Shown: piece by piece, positions 35,990 through 44,869 of the stretch
Position numbering within the stretch: position 1 is the first letter of the stretch
Layout: the number at the start of each line of letters is the position of its first letter
Assembly (NCBI RefSeq): GCF_002266285.1
Contig: NZ_NPMS01000001.1
Span: 186,001-250,000 of the forward strand
DNA: 64,000 nucleotides
Direction: 5' to 3'
Source: Virgibacillus indicus
GTDB taxonomy: Bacteria > Bacillota > Bacilli > Bacillales > Amphibacillaceae
Position numbers and translations under genes: made by a program
The notes under the pieces: generated by a model
What the model saw: the letters and a program-made list of their open reading frames with translations, nothing else
What the model was told of the DNA's origin: nothing
The model's database searches: none

Positions 35990-36379
35990 TTGATGTAAAC
36001 TGTGACGTAATGAAAATATTTTTCTGTGATGTGTTTACTATGTGAATACTGGTTGGGTGCTAAAACTCGCTCCGGAAATACACTTCGTTAGTATCAGTTT
36101 ACTGCTGATAATGAGCAATAATAATCAATACGAGCATAGAAGTATCTCACCAGTTCGGGTGAGCGCAGGGCGGTGACTCCTCGAAAAAGAAAAGCGCTTT
36201 TTCTTCGTGCGATGTCACGCTGACGTAGCATTTCTTGTCCTGCGGGAATAGCACGAGTCCAGACCTGAGCAGAGTGGTTTTCTCGAGGAGGCTGAGGCCG
36301 TGCCCAAAGGATGCGCATCCGCCCGGAGCGATCCCGGACGGCGATTATAGCAGATGCTAAGTAATTCGCAGTCTATAGA
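35990..36379. repeat. Structured intergenic element B, related to element A
   Basis: The left end TTGATGTAAACTGTGACG (35990 on) and right end AAGTAATTCGCAGTCTATAGA (36359-36379) match those of element A. From about 36145 to 36379 it is nearly identical to the right arm of A, while the facing left arm of A is mostly replaced by AT-rich sequence. It contains a separate insert at 36182-36237. It fills the sspI-ysgA gap and carries no credible ORF. Confidence 0.85.
36182..36241. mobile_element. 56-bp nested insert with 4-bp flanking duplication
   Basis: Relative to element A, 56 bp (36182-36237) are added at one point and TCCT is present on both sides (36178-36181 and 36238-36241), as expected for a target duplication. 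The insert starts with a near-palindrome around AAAAGCGCTTTT and has a GTCA-N3-TGAC dyad near 36214-36223. It has no coding capacity. A miniature element is the simplest reading. Confidence 0.5.
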
Positions 36380-36438
36380 AACAATGACCAAAATAGTTAC
36401 AATCCATATAAAAAATCAAAATAATAAGGATGAGTAAG

Positions 36439-37176
36439 ATGATTACATCGGTAAAAAATGAAAAGGTGAAAGCATGGCGGAAGCTTCATAAAAAGAAATA
36501 TAGAAATGAAAGGGAATCATTTTTGATTGAGGGCTATCATTTGTTGGAAGAAGCCTGGAAAAGTAATTGGGATGTAGTGGAAATCATTGTCCAGGTAGGC
36601 GCAGAACTGCCTGAATGGTGCAGGGATTTTCCAGTTGAAACGGTTAACAGTAATGTATTTCAGGATATTTCCCAAACAATCACACCTCAGGGCATAGCTG
36701 CGGAAATTAAAATGAGCAAACCAGAAAGCCAAACCGGTGATTATTTATTGCTGATTGATTCCATACAGGATCCCGGAAACCTGGGGACAATGATACGAAC
36801 TGCTGATGCTGCAGGATTCGATGGAATAATTTTAGGTAATAATACAGTAGATTTATTTAATGACAAAGTCATTCGTGCAACACAAGGTTCACTTTTTCAT
36901 ATCCCGATTGTTCAGGCGAATTTAATAACAGAAATCAATCGATTGAAAAAGAATGACTATGATGTATGGGCCACAGCATTACATAATGCAGAAGTGTACA
37001 CAAAAACAAAAGTAAATGAAAAAGTTGCACTGATCGTAGGGAATGAGGGGGCAGGTGTTGACGATGAATTATTGGAAATTGCTGATACAATCGTCAATAT
37101 CCCGATTTACGGCAAGGCTGATTCCCTCAACGTAAGTGTAGCCGCAGGGATTTTAATGTATTATATAAAAAGTTAG
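36439..37176 (+). CDS. ysgA: SpoU-family 23S rRNA methyltransferase YsgA
   Basis: A 245-residue TrmH/SpoU-family RNA 2'-O-methyltransferase. The N-terminal RNA-binding substrate domain (about 1-95) starts ITSVKNEKVKAWRKLH. The knotted SAM-binding domain (about 100-245) has motif 1 DPGNLGTMIRTADAAGFDG (about 112-130), motif 2 IVGNEGAGV (about 195-203) and motif 3 IPIYGKADSLNVSVAAGILMY (about 217-237). The start at 36439 follows AAGGATG; an ATG at 36430 lacks an upstream site. The modified nucleotide is not known for this subgroup. pheST follows with its own promoter. Confidence 0.88.
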   Translation: MITSVKNEKVKAWRKLHKKKYRNERESFLIEGYHLLEEAWKSNWDVVEIIVQVGAELPEWCRDFPVETVNSNVFQDISQTITPQGIAAEIKMSKPESQTGDYLLLIDSIQDPGNLGTMIRTADAAGFDGIILGNNTVDLFNDKVIRATQGSLFHIPIVQANLITEINRLKKNDYDVWATALHNAEVYTKTKVNEKVALIVGNEGAGVDDELLEIADTIVNIPIYGKADSLNVSVAAGILMYYIKS

Positions 37177-37178
37177 AG

Positions 37179-37207
37179 TTGCATGCAGGCAGTAAATTAT
37201 CTATAAT
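37179..37207 (+). promoter_or_regulatory. pheST leader promoter
   Basis: TTGCAT (37179-37184) and a perfect TATAAT (37202-37207) are separated by 17 bp. Transcription would start near 37214, ahead of the T-box. Confidence 0.75.
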
Positions 37208-37213
37208 ATATAT

Positions 37214-37523
37214 AATATTAATAAAGCATTGAAAGAGCCAGCTAACAATTTATCAGCGGTAAAGGGAGGAAATGTCCTTGACTGAAAGCATTTCTGCCGT
37301 ATTAAATGTTATCATTTCACTCTGGAGCTGACACTGGGACCTTGTGTTTTTAACAAGTAAAGGTGTTCCGGATTAATTCCGTTAAGATTTTTTGAGTTGA
37401 ACACAAAGGTTTGGTGTTCGAATACATTTCTGTTTTAGGAAATGTTTTGAACGTAAACGTGTTAATTAGGGTGGTACCGCGAAACAATAGCCTCGTCCCT
37501 TTTATGGGATAGGGGCTTTTTTT
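37214..37523 (+). promoter_or_regulatory. Phenylalanine T-box riboswitch controlling pheST
   Basis: The T-box core AGGGTGGTACCGCG is at 37468-37481. A phenylalanine specifier TTC at 37316-37318 lies in the expected stem I context. The terminator hairpin (about 37489-37500 with 37506-37516) runs into seven T residues. Uncharged tRNA-Phe should permit readthrough into pheS. Confidence 0.93.
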
Positions 37524-37542
37524 ATTTAAGGAGGCATTATAG

Positions 37543-38577
37543 ATGAAGGAACAATTGGAAGCATTACAGTCAGAAGCTTTAGAAAAAATCAAAGCAGCTG
37601 AAAACCTTAAGGAACTTCAGGAAATCAAAGTTGCTTATCTAGGAAAGAAAGGTTCCCTAACCAAGGTATTAAAAGGGATGGGGAAACTTACCAAGGAAGA
37701 ACGTCCAGTGGTCGGTGAGATTGCCAATAGAGTTAGGGAATCGATCACAGAAGCATTGGAAAATAAGAGTGAGTTACTTGAAAAGAAAGCATTGGAGGAA
37801 CAGCTGGAAAAAGAAGCAATTGATATTACACTGCCAGGCCGTCCTGTTAATGTAGGCGGACCTCATTTGCTGACATCCATCATCGAAGAGATAGAAGATT
37901 TATTTATCGGTATGGGATTCGAAGTTCGAGAAGGTCCAGAAGTAGAAACAGATTACTTTAACTTTGAGGCTTTGAATTTACCGCAAGGACATCCAGCAAG
38001 AGATATGCAGGATACATTTTATATTACAAATGAATTATTACTAAGAACACATACCTCTCCTGTTCAGGCAAGAACCATGCGTGAATATAAAGGAGAAAAG
38101 CCGGTGAAGATGATCTGTTCGGGTAAAGTATACCGTCGTGATACGGATGATGCGACCCACTCCCACCAGTTCACACAGATAGAAGGACTCTTTGTGGATA
38201 AAAATGTACGTATGAGTGACTTGAAAGGTATTCTGGACACTTTTGCCAAGAAAATGTTCGGACAGGAACGAAAAATCCGTCTTCGTCCCAGCTATTTTCC
38301 GTTCACAGAGCCTTCTGTTGAAATGGATATTTCCTGTAAGGTATGTAATGGAGATGGCTGTTCCGTATGTAAGGGAACCGGCTGGATTGAAATTTTAGGT
38401 GCTGGCATGGTTCATCCGAATGTACTGGAAATGGCAGGGTATGATCCTGATATTTATAGCGGATTTGCTTTTGGTATGGGACCTGAGCGAATTGCCATGC
38501 TGAAATATGGTGTTAATGATATCAGACAATTTTATACAAACGATATTCGATTCTTGAAACAGTATCATAAGGCGTAA
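37543..38577 (+). CDS. pheS: Phenylalanyl-tRNA synthetase alpha subunit
   Basis: The catalytic subunit of the (alpha-beta)2 class II enzyme. At 344 residues it has normal length. The N-terminal coiled coil (about 1-85) binds tRNA. Motif 2 surrounds [20 protein letters not shown] (about 189-208) and motif 3 is [17 protein letters not shown] (about 305-321). The phenylalanine pocket includes the region around EPSVEMD. AAGGAGG precedes the ATG. pheT follows after 15 bp; both depend on the upstream T-box. Confidence 0.97.
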   Translation: MKEQLEALQSEALEKIKAAENLKELQEIKVAYLGKKGSLTKVLKGMGKLTKEERPVVGEIANRVRESITEALENKSELLEKKALEEQLEKEAIDITLPGRPVNVGGPHLLTSIIEEIEDLFIGMGFEVREGPEVETDYFNFEALNLPQGHPARDMQDTFYITNELLLRTHTSPVQARTMREYKGEKPVKMICSGKVYRRDTDDATHSHQFTQIEGLFVDKNVRMSDLKGILDTFAKKMFGQERKIRLRPSYFPFTEPSVEMDISCKVCNGDGCSVCKGTGWIEILGAGMVHPNVLEMAGYDPDIYSGFAFGMGPERIAMLKYGVNDIRQFYTNDIRFLKQYHKA

Positions 38578-38592
38578 GGAGGCAGCTGAATT

Positions 38593-41019
38593 ATGTTAGT
38601 ATCATTAAATTGGTTAAAAAATTATGTGGATATAGGAATGATCACTCCTGAAGAACTCGCAGAAAAAATTACAAAATCCGGGATTGAAGTTGAGGGCATT
38701 GAATATATAGCCGAGAAAAGTGAGAATGTTGTTGTCGGCTATGTGGAATCATGTGAAAAGCATCCAGATGCAGATAAATTAAATCTTTGCCAGGTGGATG
38801 TCGGTGAGGAAAAGCTTCAAATTATTTGCGGCGCACCAAATGTCGCTCAGGGGCAAAAAGTTGCTGTTGCAAAACCGGGCGCTGTATTGCCTGGTAACTT
38901 TAAAATTAAAAAAGTAAAACTGCGCGGAGTGGAATCAAATGGAATGATCTGTTCGTTGCAGGAGTTAGGTATTGAAGAAAAATATGTTCCTAAGGACGCT
39001 GTGGATGGTATATATGTTTTTCCGGATGAAGTTGCTGTCGGGGAAAGTGTAGAAACCTTGCTTAATTTGAATGATGCAGTGCTGGAATTTGATTTGACAC
39101 CAAACCGGGCAGACGCTTTATCTATGCTGGGTGTTGCTTATGAGGTTGCTGCAATTCTAGATCAGCCATTGAATCTTCCTGATGAAGATGTGGAAGTGGC
39201 AGATGAAGATGCAAATCAGTATATTTCTGTAAAAGTAGAAGATAAAGAACTTAATCCATATTATGGGGCGTTTTTGATCAAAGATCTGGAAATAAAACCA
39301 TCCCCGTTATGGATGAGCAATTATTTAATGGCAGCGGGAATCCGTCCAATTAATAATGTAGTTGACATTACAAACTTTGTATTGATGGAATACGGTCAGC
39401 CACTGCATGCATTTGATTATGACCGTCTTGAAACAGGGAAAATACTTGTGCGCCGGGCAAAACAAGAGGAGAAGCTTGTAACATTGGATGATCTGGAAAG
39501 AACTTTATCAGGAGACCATCTGGTTATAACAAATGGAGAAGAACCTGTAGCGCTTGCTGGTGTAATGGGCGGAGCAAGTACAGAGGTAAATGATAACACT
39601 ACAACTGTTTTACTTGAAGCTGCTTATTTTGCACCTGCTGCTGTTCGGAAAACAGTAAGGGATACCGGATTACGGAGTGAATCAAGTACACGTTTTGAAA
39701 AGGGTATTGATCCAAACCGGGTAAGAAGAGCGGGACTGAGAGCATGCCAGCTCTTGCAAAAATATGCAGGGGGAGCAGTGCTGCAAAATGCAGTTGAATT
39801 TGATGAACTGGATCGAACTGAGAAAATCGTTGAAATGAATACAAATGAAATTAATAAAAGACTTGGAACTGAAATTTCATCAGAGGAAATCGTTCATATT
39901 TTAAAAAAACTCCGTTTCAACTTTGAACAAAACATTGATGATTTCATTGTTTATGCTCCAACGCGCCGGGGTGACATATCTATTTTCGAGGATATGCTGG
40001 AAGAAGTTGCGAGGATTTACGGCTATGATAACCTGCCTTTTACATTGCCTGCAGGGGCATCTCAAGCTGGGGCTTTAACTGCAAAACAGCAATTAAAACG
40101 TGATATTAAAAATTATCTGCAAGGTGCTGGACTGGTCGAGACAATTACGTATTCACTAACGAATGAAGAAAAGATCAGCAAGCTGATCAGCCCGGAAATT
40201 AAAGAACAAAACCCTGCTCCTGTGGCATTGGCAATGCCAATGAGCGAGGATCATAAATTCTTGCGCCTAAGTCAATTACCTGAACTCCTTGGCTCACTGG
40301 CATATAATGAAGCCAGAAACCAGTCGGATTTAGCTTATTATGAAATTGGGAAAATCTTTGTTTCTGATGAAAAAGGATTAACAAAACAACCTGAAGAGAA
40401 TTTGCGTCTTTCTGGAGCGGTAACAGGTACATGGATAGAGCAGCCTTGGCAGCAAGAGAAAAAAGAGGTTGACTTTTACCTAGTGAAAGGCATCATGGAA
40501 GGACTATTCGATTTTCTGCAAATTCCAGTTGCATTTAAGCAGGAAAGCCTTTCGGATATGCACCCAGGCAGATGTGCGACGATTTTACTTGATGAAAAGG
40601 TAATTGGATTTATTGGCCAGCTGCATCCATTGCTTGAAAAACAAATAGATTTACAGGAAACCTACTTATTTGATGTGAACCTGGAAGAAGTATTTGCGGC
40701 ATATTCAAACATTCCAGCTTACAGCCAAATTCCAAAATATCCATCCATTGCGAGAGACATTGCCTTTATTCTCGATGAAGAGGTTCAGGCAGGTGATGTG
40801 AAAGCGGTCATCGAAAAAAGCGGTGCACCACTTGTAATACAAGTTGGTATTTTTGATGTATACCAAGGAGAAAATATGCCTGAGGGCAAAAAGTCAATTG
40901 CCTATAGCTTATTGTATCAGCATCCTGAAAAAACATTAAAGGACGACGAGATAGAGGAATCCTTTAACCAAATTATTGAAACTGTAAATGAAAAATTCAA
41001 CGCATATGTAAGGTCATAA
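38593..41019 (+). CDS. pheT: Phenylalanyl-tRNA synthetase beta subunit
   Basis: The 808-residue structural and editing subunit. The domain order is as usual: N-terminal B1 with an EMAP/OB-fold tRNA-binding segment (about 40-150, with HPDADKLNLCQVD), the B3/B4 editing module (about 210-400, with MEYGQPLHAFDYD), the B5 domain (about 405-475), the catalytic-like domain (about 490-690) and the ferredoxin-fold anticodon-binding domain (about 715-808, with KYPSIARDIAFI). It edits mischarged Tyr-tRNA-Phe. AAGGAGG lies 9 nt before the ATG. Confidence 0.97.
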   Translation: MLVSLNWLKNYVDIGMITPEELAEKITKSGIEVEGIEYIAEKSENVVVGYVESCEKHPDADKLNLCQVDVGEEKLQIICGAPNVAQGQKVAVAKPGAVLPGNFKIKKVKLRGVESNGMICSLQELGIEEKYVPKDAVDGIYVFPDEVAVGESVETLLNLNDAVLEFDLTPNRADALSMLGVAYEVAAILDQPLNLPDEDVEVADEDANQYISVKVEDKELNPYYGAFLIKDLEIKPSPLWMSNYLMAAGIRPINNVVDITNFVLMEYGQPLHAFDYDRLETGKILVRRAKQEEKLVTLDDLERTLSGDHLVITNGEEPVALAGVMGGASTEVNDNTTTVLLEAAYFAPAAVRKTVRDTGLRSESSTRFEKGIDPNRVRRAGLRACQLLQKYAGGAVLQNAVEFDELDRTEKIVEMNTNEINKRLGTEISSEEIVHILKKLRFNFEQNIDDFIVYAPTRRGDISIFEDMLEEVARIYGYDNLPFTLPAGASQAGALTAKQQLKRDIKNYLQGAGLVETITYSLTNEEKISKLISPEIKEQNPAPVALAMPMSEDHKFLRLSQLPELLGSLAYNEARNQSDLAYYEIGKIFVSDEKGLTKQPEENLRLSGAVTGTWIEQPWQQEKKEVDFYLVKGIMEGLFDFLQIPVAFKQESLSDMHPGRCATILLDEKVIGFIGQLHPLLEKQIDLQETYLFDVNLEEVFAAYSNIPAYSQIPKYPSIARDIAFILDEEVQAGDVKAVIEKSGAPLVIQVGIFDVYQGENMPEGKKSIAYSLLYQHPEKTLKDDEIEESFNQIIETVNEKFNAYVRS

Positions 41020-41021
41020 AC

Positions 41022-41057
41022 AAAAAGCGATGTGGCAAGAAGCCATATCGCTTTTTT
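41022..41057. terminator. Bidirectional terminator between pheT and rnhC
   Basis: A stem of about 14 bp with one mismatch (41022-41035 with 41042-41055) has an A run on the left and a T run on the right and serves both convergent genes. Confidence 0.88.
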
Positions 41058-41997
41058 ACAGATATAATCTTGCTTTCTTCGTATTTGCAAAGTGTGTTTT
41101 AGCTATTTTATTTAGAAATGCATCACCTTTTACGGTTATAACTTCTGCAATTGTTTTATCCACTTTCTTGGATGCACCTTTTGGCAAAGTAATACCGGTC
41201 TGGTCTGAAAGCTTATCCATTTCGTTAAGAAAGCTGGTGCGTGCAATTATAGAGCCCGCTGCAACGGCGATAGAATAGCTTTCTGCCTTGGTTAGAAAGT
41301 AAGTTTTTTCGGTTAAGGATTCTTTCTCTGAAGCAATATGTCTATTATAAACAGCAGGTTCACAAAACTGATCGATTATAATTCCATCCCACGGTTTATT
41401 CTCGATTTTCTGAAGCAGTTTGCTGATTGCATGATGGTGAAGCATTGCCTTCATTTTTCCTTGAGTCCACCCGCCGCGTTGAAGGTTATTGTATTTTTCA
41501 TTATGTAAAACGAGTAAGGAATAGGCTATGTTTTGTTTTATAATTTCTTTTGAAAGCTGACGGATAACAGGATCTGTCAGAGCTTTTGAATCCTTTACAC
41601 CAAGACGCTTCAGCGTGTCAATTTGCTGCTGTTCAACATAAACTGCTGCAACGGTTATTGGTCCAAAATAATCGCCTGTACCTGCTTCATCTGAACCGAT
41701 ATGATTTTCATTAAATAATTTCTTTGGCGGAGCAAATTTACTGAAAGGCTTTGCAGCGGGTTTTGGTTTCTTATGTGCATTAGAGGTTCCGGACCCTTCA
41801 GCAGACCACTTTACTGCTTCTGTTTCCGGTGAACTGCCTTGAAATAGCACCTTGCCAGATTTATATGCAGTAATTACGGCGTGACTGGTTTTTGCTCGAA
41901 ATACAGCTCCAGGCGGTGTTGCAGTAAGGGAATCGGTATAGCTAAGTTTCATTTTATTAATCGTTTCAAGTGGCAATACATAAACATTTTGTGGCAT
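41056..41997 (-). CDS. rnhC: Ribonuclease HIII
   Basis: Degrades the RNA strand of RNA-DNA hybrids. The 313-residue protein has the N-terminal TBP-like substrate-binding domain specific to RNase HIII (about 1-85) and the catalytic domain (about 95-313) beginning GSDEAGTGDYFGP. The Asp and Glu of DEAGTGD, a further Asp in the VKDSKAL region and one in IIIDQFCEP supply the metal site. GGAGAG precedes the ATG. The gene is divergent from zapA, as in B. subtilis. Confidence 0.95.
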   Translation of the reverse strand: MPQNVYVLPLETINKMKLSYTDSLTATPPGAVFRAKTSHAVITAYKSGKVLFQGSSPETEAVKWSAEGSGTSNAHKKPKPAAKPFSKFAPPKKLFNENHIGSDEAGTGDYFGPITVAAVYVEQQQIDTLKRLGVKDSKALTDPVIRQLSKEIIKQNIAYSLLVLHNEKYNNLQRGGWTQGKMKAMLHHHAISKLLQKIENKPWDGIIIDQFCEPAVYNRHIASEKESLTEKTYFLTKAESYSIAVAAGSIIARTSFLNEMDKLSDQTGITLPKGASKKVDKTIAEVITVKGDAFLNKIAKTHFANTKKARLYL

Positions 41998-42143
41998 GCT
42001 AATCTCTCCAATACATTTTTCAGTATATTGACTATAGCAAAATATGAGAAATAATGAAATGCTTAAATAAAATCAGTTTCCTAATTGATAAAGTTCATGT
42101 TAATATAAGAAGGACAATTTTTTACAGGCAGGAGGGACTTCAT

Positions 42144-42404
42144 TTGACACAAAATGACAAGGAACGCATTACAGTTGAAATACATAATAAGTCCTATACG
42201 ATAATCGGAAACGAACCTGCTAGTCATGTTCGTCTGGTTGCAAGTCTGGTAGATCAGAAAATGAATGAAATAGAAAGTATGAATAAACATTTGGATACAA
42301 CAAAATTAGCAGTGCTGACTGCCGTGAATACAATGAATGATTATTTAAAGCTGAAAGAGGAATATGCCTCATTGCTTGGTTCATTAAAAAAGAAAGAGGA
42401 TTAG
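42144..42404 (+). CDS. zapA: Cell division protein ZapA
   Basis: Promotes and stabilises Z-ring assembly by bundling FtsZ. The start is TTG at 42144, 7 nt after AGGAGGG, giving about 86 residues, close to the 85 of B. subtilis ZapA; the frame stays open upstream but no better start exists. ITVEIHNKSYTIIGNEP opens the globular part, followed by a C-terminal coiled coil (about 50-85, LAVLTAVNTMNDYLKLKEEYASLL). cvpA follows 6 bp later. Confidence 0.92.
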   Translation: MTQNDKERITVEIHNKSYTIIGNEPASHVRLVASLVDQKMNEIESMNKHLDTTKLAVLTAVNTMNDYLKLKEEYASLLGSLKKKED

Positions 42405-42410
42405 TAACTT

Positions 42411-42962
42411 ATGGCTGATTTGATTATAATTTTATTACTGATATTCGGTTTATTAATGGGATTAAAAAGAGGACTCATCCTTCAATTGTTTCATCTTGCC
42501 GGATTTATTATCGCCTTTATTGTTGCCGCAATGTATTATGACGAAATTGGTCCAAGGCTCGCACTTTGGATTCCATATCCTGAAATATCTGATGAAAGTG
42601 CATGGGCGGACTTTTTAGAAGCATTGCCGCTTGAAAACGGTTTTTATAATGCAATAGCATTTGCAGTTATCTTTTTTGCTGTAAAAATTATTTTGCAAAT
42701 CATAGCATCTATGCTTGATTTTGTAGCATCTTTACCTGTATTGAAATCAGTTAATAAGCTTCTTGGAGCTGTTTTTGGCTTTTTGGAAGTATACCTGCTG
42801 CTTTTCATTATTTTATATATTTTAGCCCTTACTCCAATTACCGGAATACAGAACTTGATTAATGATTCATCACTGGCATTATTTATGATAGAAGATACAC
42901 CATATCTGTCTGAGAAAATAAAAGAACTGTGGTTTGCACATATAGCTGAAATGTTTAATTAA
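42411..42962 (+). CDS. cvpA: CvpA family membrane protein
   Basis: A 183-residue polytopic membrane protein of the CvpA family, named for colicin V production in E. coli; B. subtilis calls it YshB. Four hydrophobic helices are visible (about 2-20, 25-43, 78-105 and 115-142). The N-terminal segment carries the family GLMLGLKRGL-type motif. Its function in Firmicutes is not established. It is co-transcribed with zapA and followed by a long hairpin. Confidence 0.88.
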   Translation: MADLIIILLLIFGLLMGLKRGLILQLFHLAGFIIAFIVAAMYYDEIGPRLALWIPYPEISDESAWADFLEALPLENGFYNAIAFAVIFFAVKIILQIIASMLDFVASLPVLKSVNKLLGAVFGFLEVYLLLFIILYILALTPITGIQNLINDSSLALFMIEDTPYLSEKIKELWFAHIAEMFN

Positions 42963-42994
42963 AGTGTGAACATCCTTTTAAACGATTATACTGC

Positions 42995-43076
42995 AAAAGA
43001 CTGATTCAAAGTGTTAGTGATACAACTGTACGTCATGTACAATAGGTATTGGCTGCATCTGAATCAGTCTTTTTAT
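42995..43076 (+). terminator. Terminator with a long structured loop after cvpA
   Basis: A perfect 14-bp stem (42995-43008 with 43060-43073) encloses 51 nt containing a smaller hairpin (TGTAC/GTACA near 43028-43042). A T run follows, about 20 bp before polX. Confidence 0.75.
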
Positions 43077-43094
43077 TAGGAGTGGAAGATAAAA

Positions 43095-44813
43095 ATGTCA
43101 TTGAATAAAAAAGATATTATCACATTGATGGAAAAAATAGCAATATATATGGAATTAAAAGGGGAAAACCCGTTTAAAATATCTGCGTTTAGAAAGGCCG
43201 CGCAAGCTCTGGAAACGGATGATAGATCCCTGGATGAAATAGATGATTTCACGAAAATAAAAGGGATTGGCAAAGGGACAAGCACTGTGATAAATGAGTA
43301 TATGGAAAATGGAGAATCCAAAACGCTTCAGGAACTGGAAAAAGAGGTTCCAGAGGGGTTGATCCCACTGCTGAATCTTCCAGGAGTCGGCGGTAAAAAG
43401 CTCTCGAAACTATACCAGGAACTTGGTGTTAAGGACGCTGAAACATTAAAACAAGCATGCGAAAATGGACAAGTTGAAAAACTCTCCGGATTTGGCAAAA
43501 AAACAGCTGAAAAAATTCTTGCAGCTTTAGAAGAAGCAGGAAAAAGGCCGGAGCGTCTGCCAATTGCCATGATTCTTCCATTAGCTGAGAAAATTGAAGC
43601 ATATGTCAAAGAAATTTCTGATGTTGAGGATTTTTCCCGTGCGGGCAGTTTACGCAGGATGCGGGAAACTGTAAGGGATATTGATTTTATTATTGCAACT
43701 GAAAAGCCGGAAAAAGTACGTGATGCTTTATTGAAAATGGATAATATCAAGGAAGTAATTGCACAGGGAGATACGAAAGTTTCCGTTACACTTGATGATC
43801 TTTATGATATTAATGTTGATTTCAGGCTTGTAAGAAAAGATGAATTTGCTTCAACACTACATCATTTTACAGGTTCAAAAGATCATAATGTTGCAATGCG
43901 TCAGCTCGCAAAATCTCGTGGTGAGAAAATTAATGAATATGGAATTGAAATAGAGGAAACTGGAGAATTACTAACATTCTCATCTGAAAAGGACTTTTTT
44001 GATCATTTTAATTTAACCTATATCCCACCGGAAGTCAGGGAGAATACTGGTGAAATTGAAGCATTTGAAAAAAAGATAGAACTAGTTGAAATGAAAGATA
44101 TACGCAGTGACTTGCATATGCATACAACCTGGAGTGATGGTGCACAGTCATTGGAGGAAATGGTAAATCAGGTCCGTGAAAAGGGCTATACACATATGGC
44201 TATAACTGATCACTCAAAATATTTGCGGGTAGCGAACGGACTAGATGAAACGCGATTAAGAAAGCAACGGGAGGAAATTGCTAGGCTGAACGATAAATAC
44301 GAAGATATTCATATTTTTTCCGGAGTTGAAATGGATATCTTACCAGATGGAACACTGGATTTTTCTGATGAATTCCTAAAGGAAATGGACTATGTCATTG
44401 GTGCGATACATTCCAGTTTTAACCAAACCCAGGATAAAATCATGAATCGATTGTATGCAGCATTGGAAAATCCATATGTATCACTTATTGCACATCCTAC
44501 TGGAAGGTTAATTGGAAGAAGAGCAGGCTATAATCCAGATGTTGAAAGGTTGATCGAACGTGCAAAAGAAACAAATACTGCACTTGAAATAAATGCAAAC
44601 CCCAACAGATTAGATTTGTCATCAGAGTGGGCTCGAAAAGCACAAGCTGCTGGTGTAACAATAGCCATTAATACAGATGCCCATAATTACCAAATGCTTG
44701 ATCATATGAAATATGGCGTTGGTGTGGCAAGAAAGGCCTGGCTTGAAAAAGAAACAGTTATAAATACATGGTCAAAAGAGAAACTTATGGATTACTTTAA
44801 CCGTAATAAATAA
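43095..44813 (+). CDS. polX: PolX: family X DNA polymerase with PHP domain
   Basis: A repair polymerase that fills short gaps. The 572-residue bacterial form joins three parts. An N-terminal helix-hairpin-helix region (about 1-135) has IKGIGKGTST and LPGVGGKKL. A family X polymerase core (about 140-315) has the catalytic acids in RRMRETVRDIDFII and DINVDFRLV. A C-terminal PHP domain (about 335-572) has DLHMHTTWSDG, TDHSKYL, GVEMDIL and NTDAH; it provides metal-dependent 3'-5' exonuclease and AP activities in B. subtilis. All key motifs are intact. mutS2 follows. Confidence 0.95.
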   Translation: MSLNKKDIITLMEKIAIYMELKGENPFKISAFRKAAQALETDDRSLDEIDDFTKIKGIGKGTSTVINEYMENGESKTLQELEKEVPEGLIPLLNLPGVGGKKLSKLYQELGVKDAETLKQACENGQVEKLSGFGKKTAEKILAALEEAGKRPERLPIAMILPLAEKIEAYVKEISDVEDFSRAGSLRRMRETVRDIDFIIATEKPEKVRDALLKMDNIKEVIAQGDTKVSVTLDDLYDINVDFRLVRKDEFASTLHHFTGSKDHNVAMRQLAKSRGEKINEYGIEIEETGELLTFSSEKDFFDHFNLTYIPPEVRENTGEIEAFEKKIELVEMKDIRSDLHMHTTWSDGAQSLEEMVNQVREKGYTHMAITDHSKYLRVANGLDETRLRKQREEIARLNDKYEDIHIFSGVEMDILPDGTLDFSDEFLKEMDYVIGAIHSSFNQTQDKIMNRLYAALENPYVSLIAHPTGRLIGRRAGYNPDVERLIERAKETNTALEINANPNRLDLSSEWARKAQAAGVTIAINTDAHNYQMLDHMKYGVGVARKAWLEKETVINTWSKEKLMDYFNRNK

Positions 44814-44869
44814 AAGAAACAGCATAAACCACTATATTTAGAAACAAACACATAAAGGAGTACGTATGC

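Noticed and set aside
36094..36318. Minus-strand ORF of 74 codons within element B
   Set aside because: It runs through both the repeat arm and the nested insert and has no ribosome binding site or conserved counterpart.
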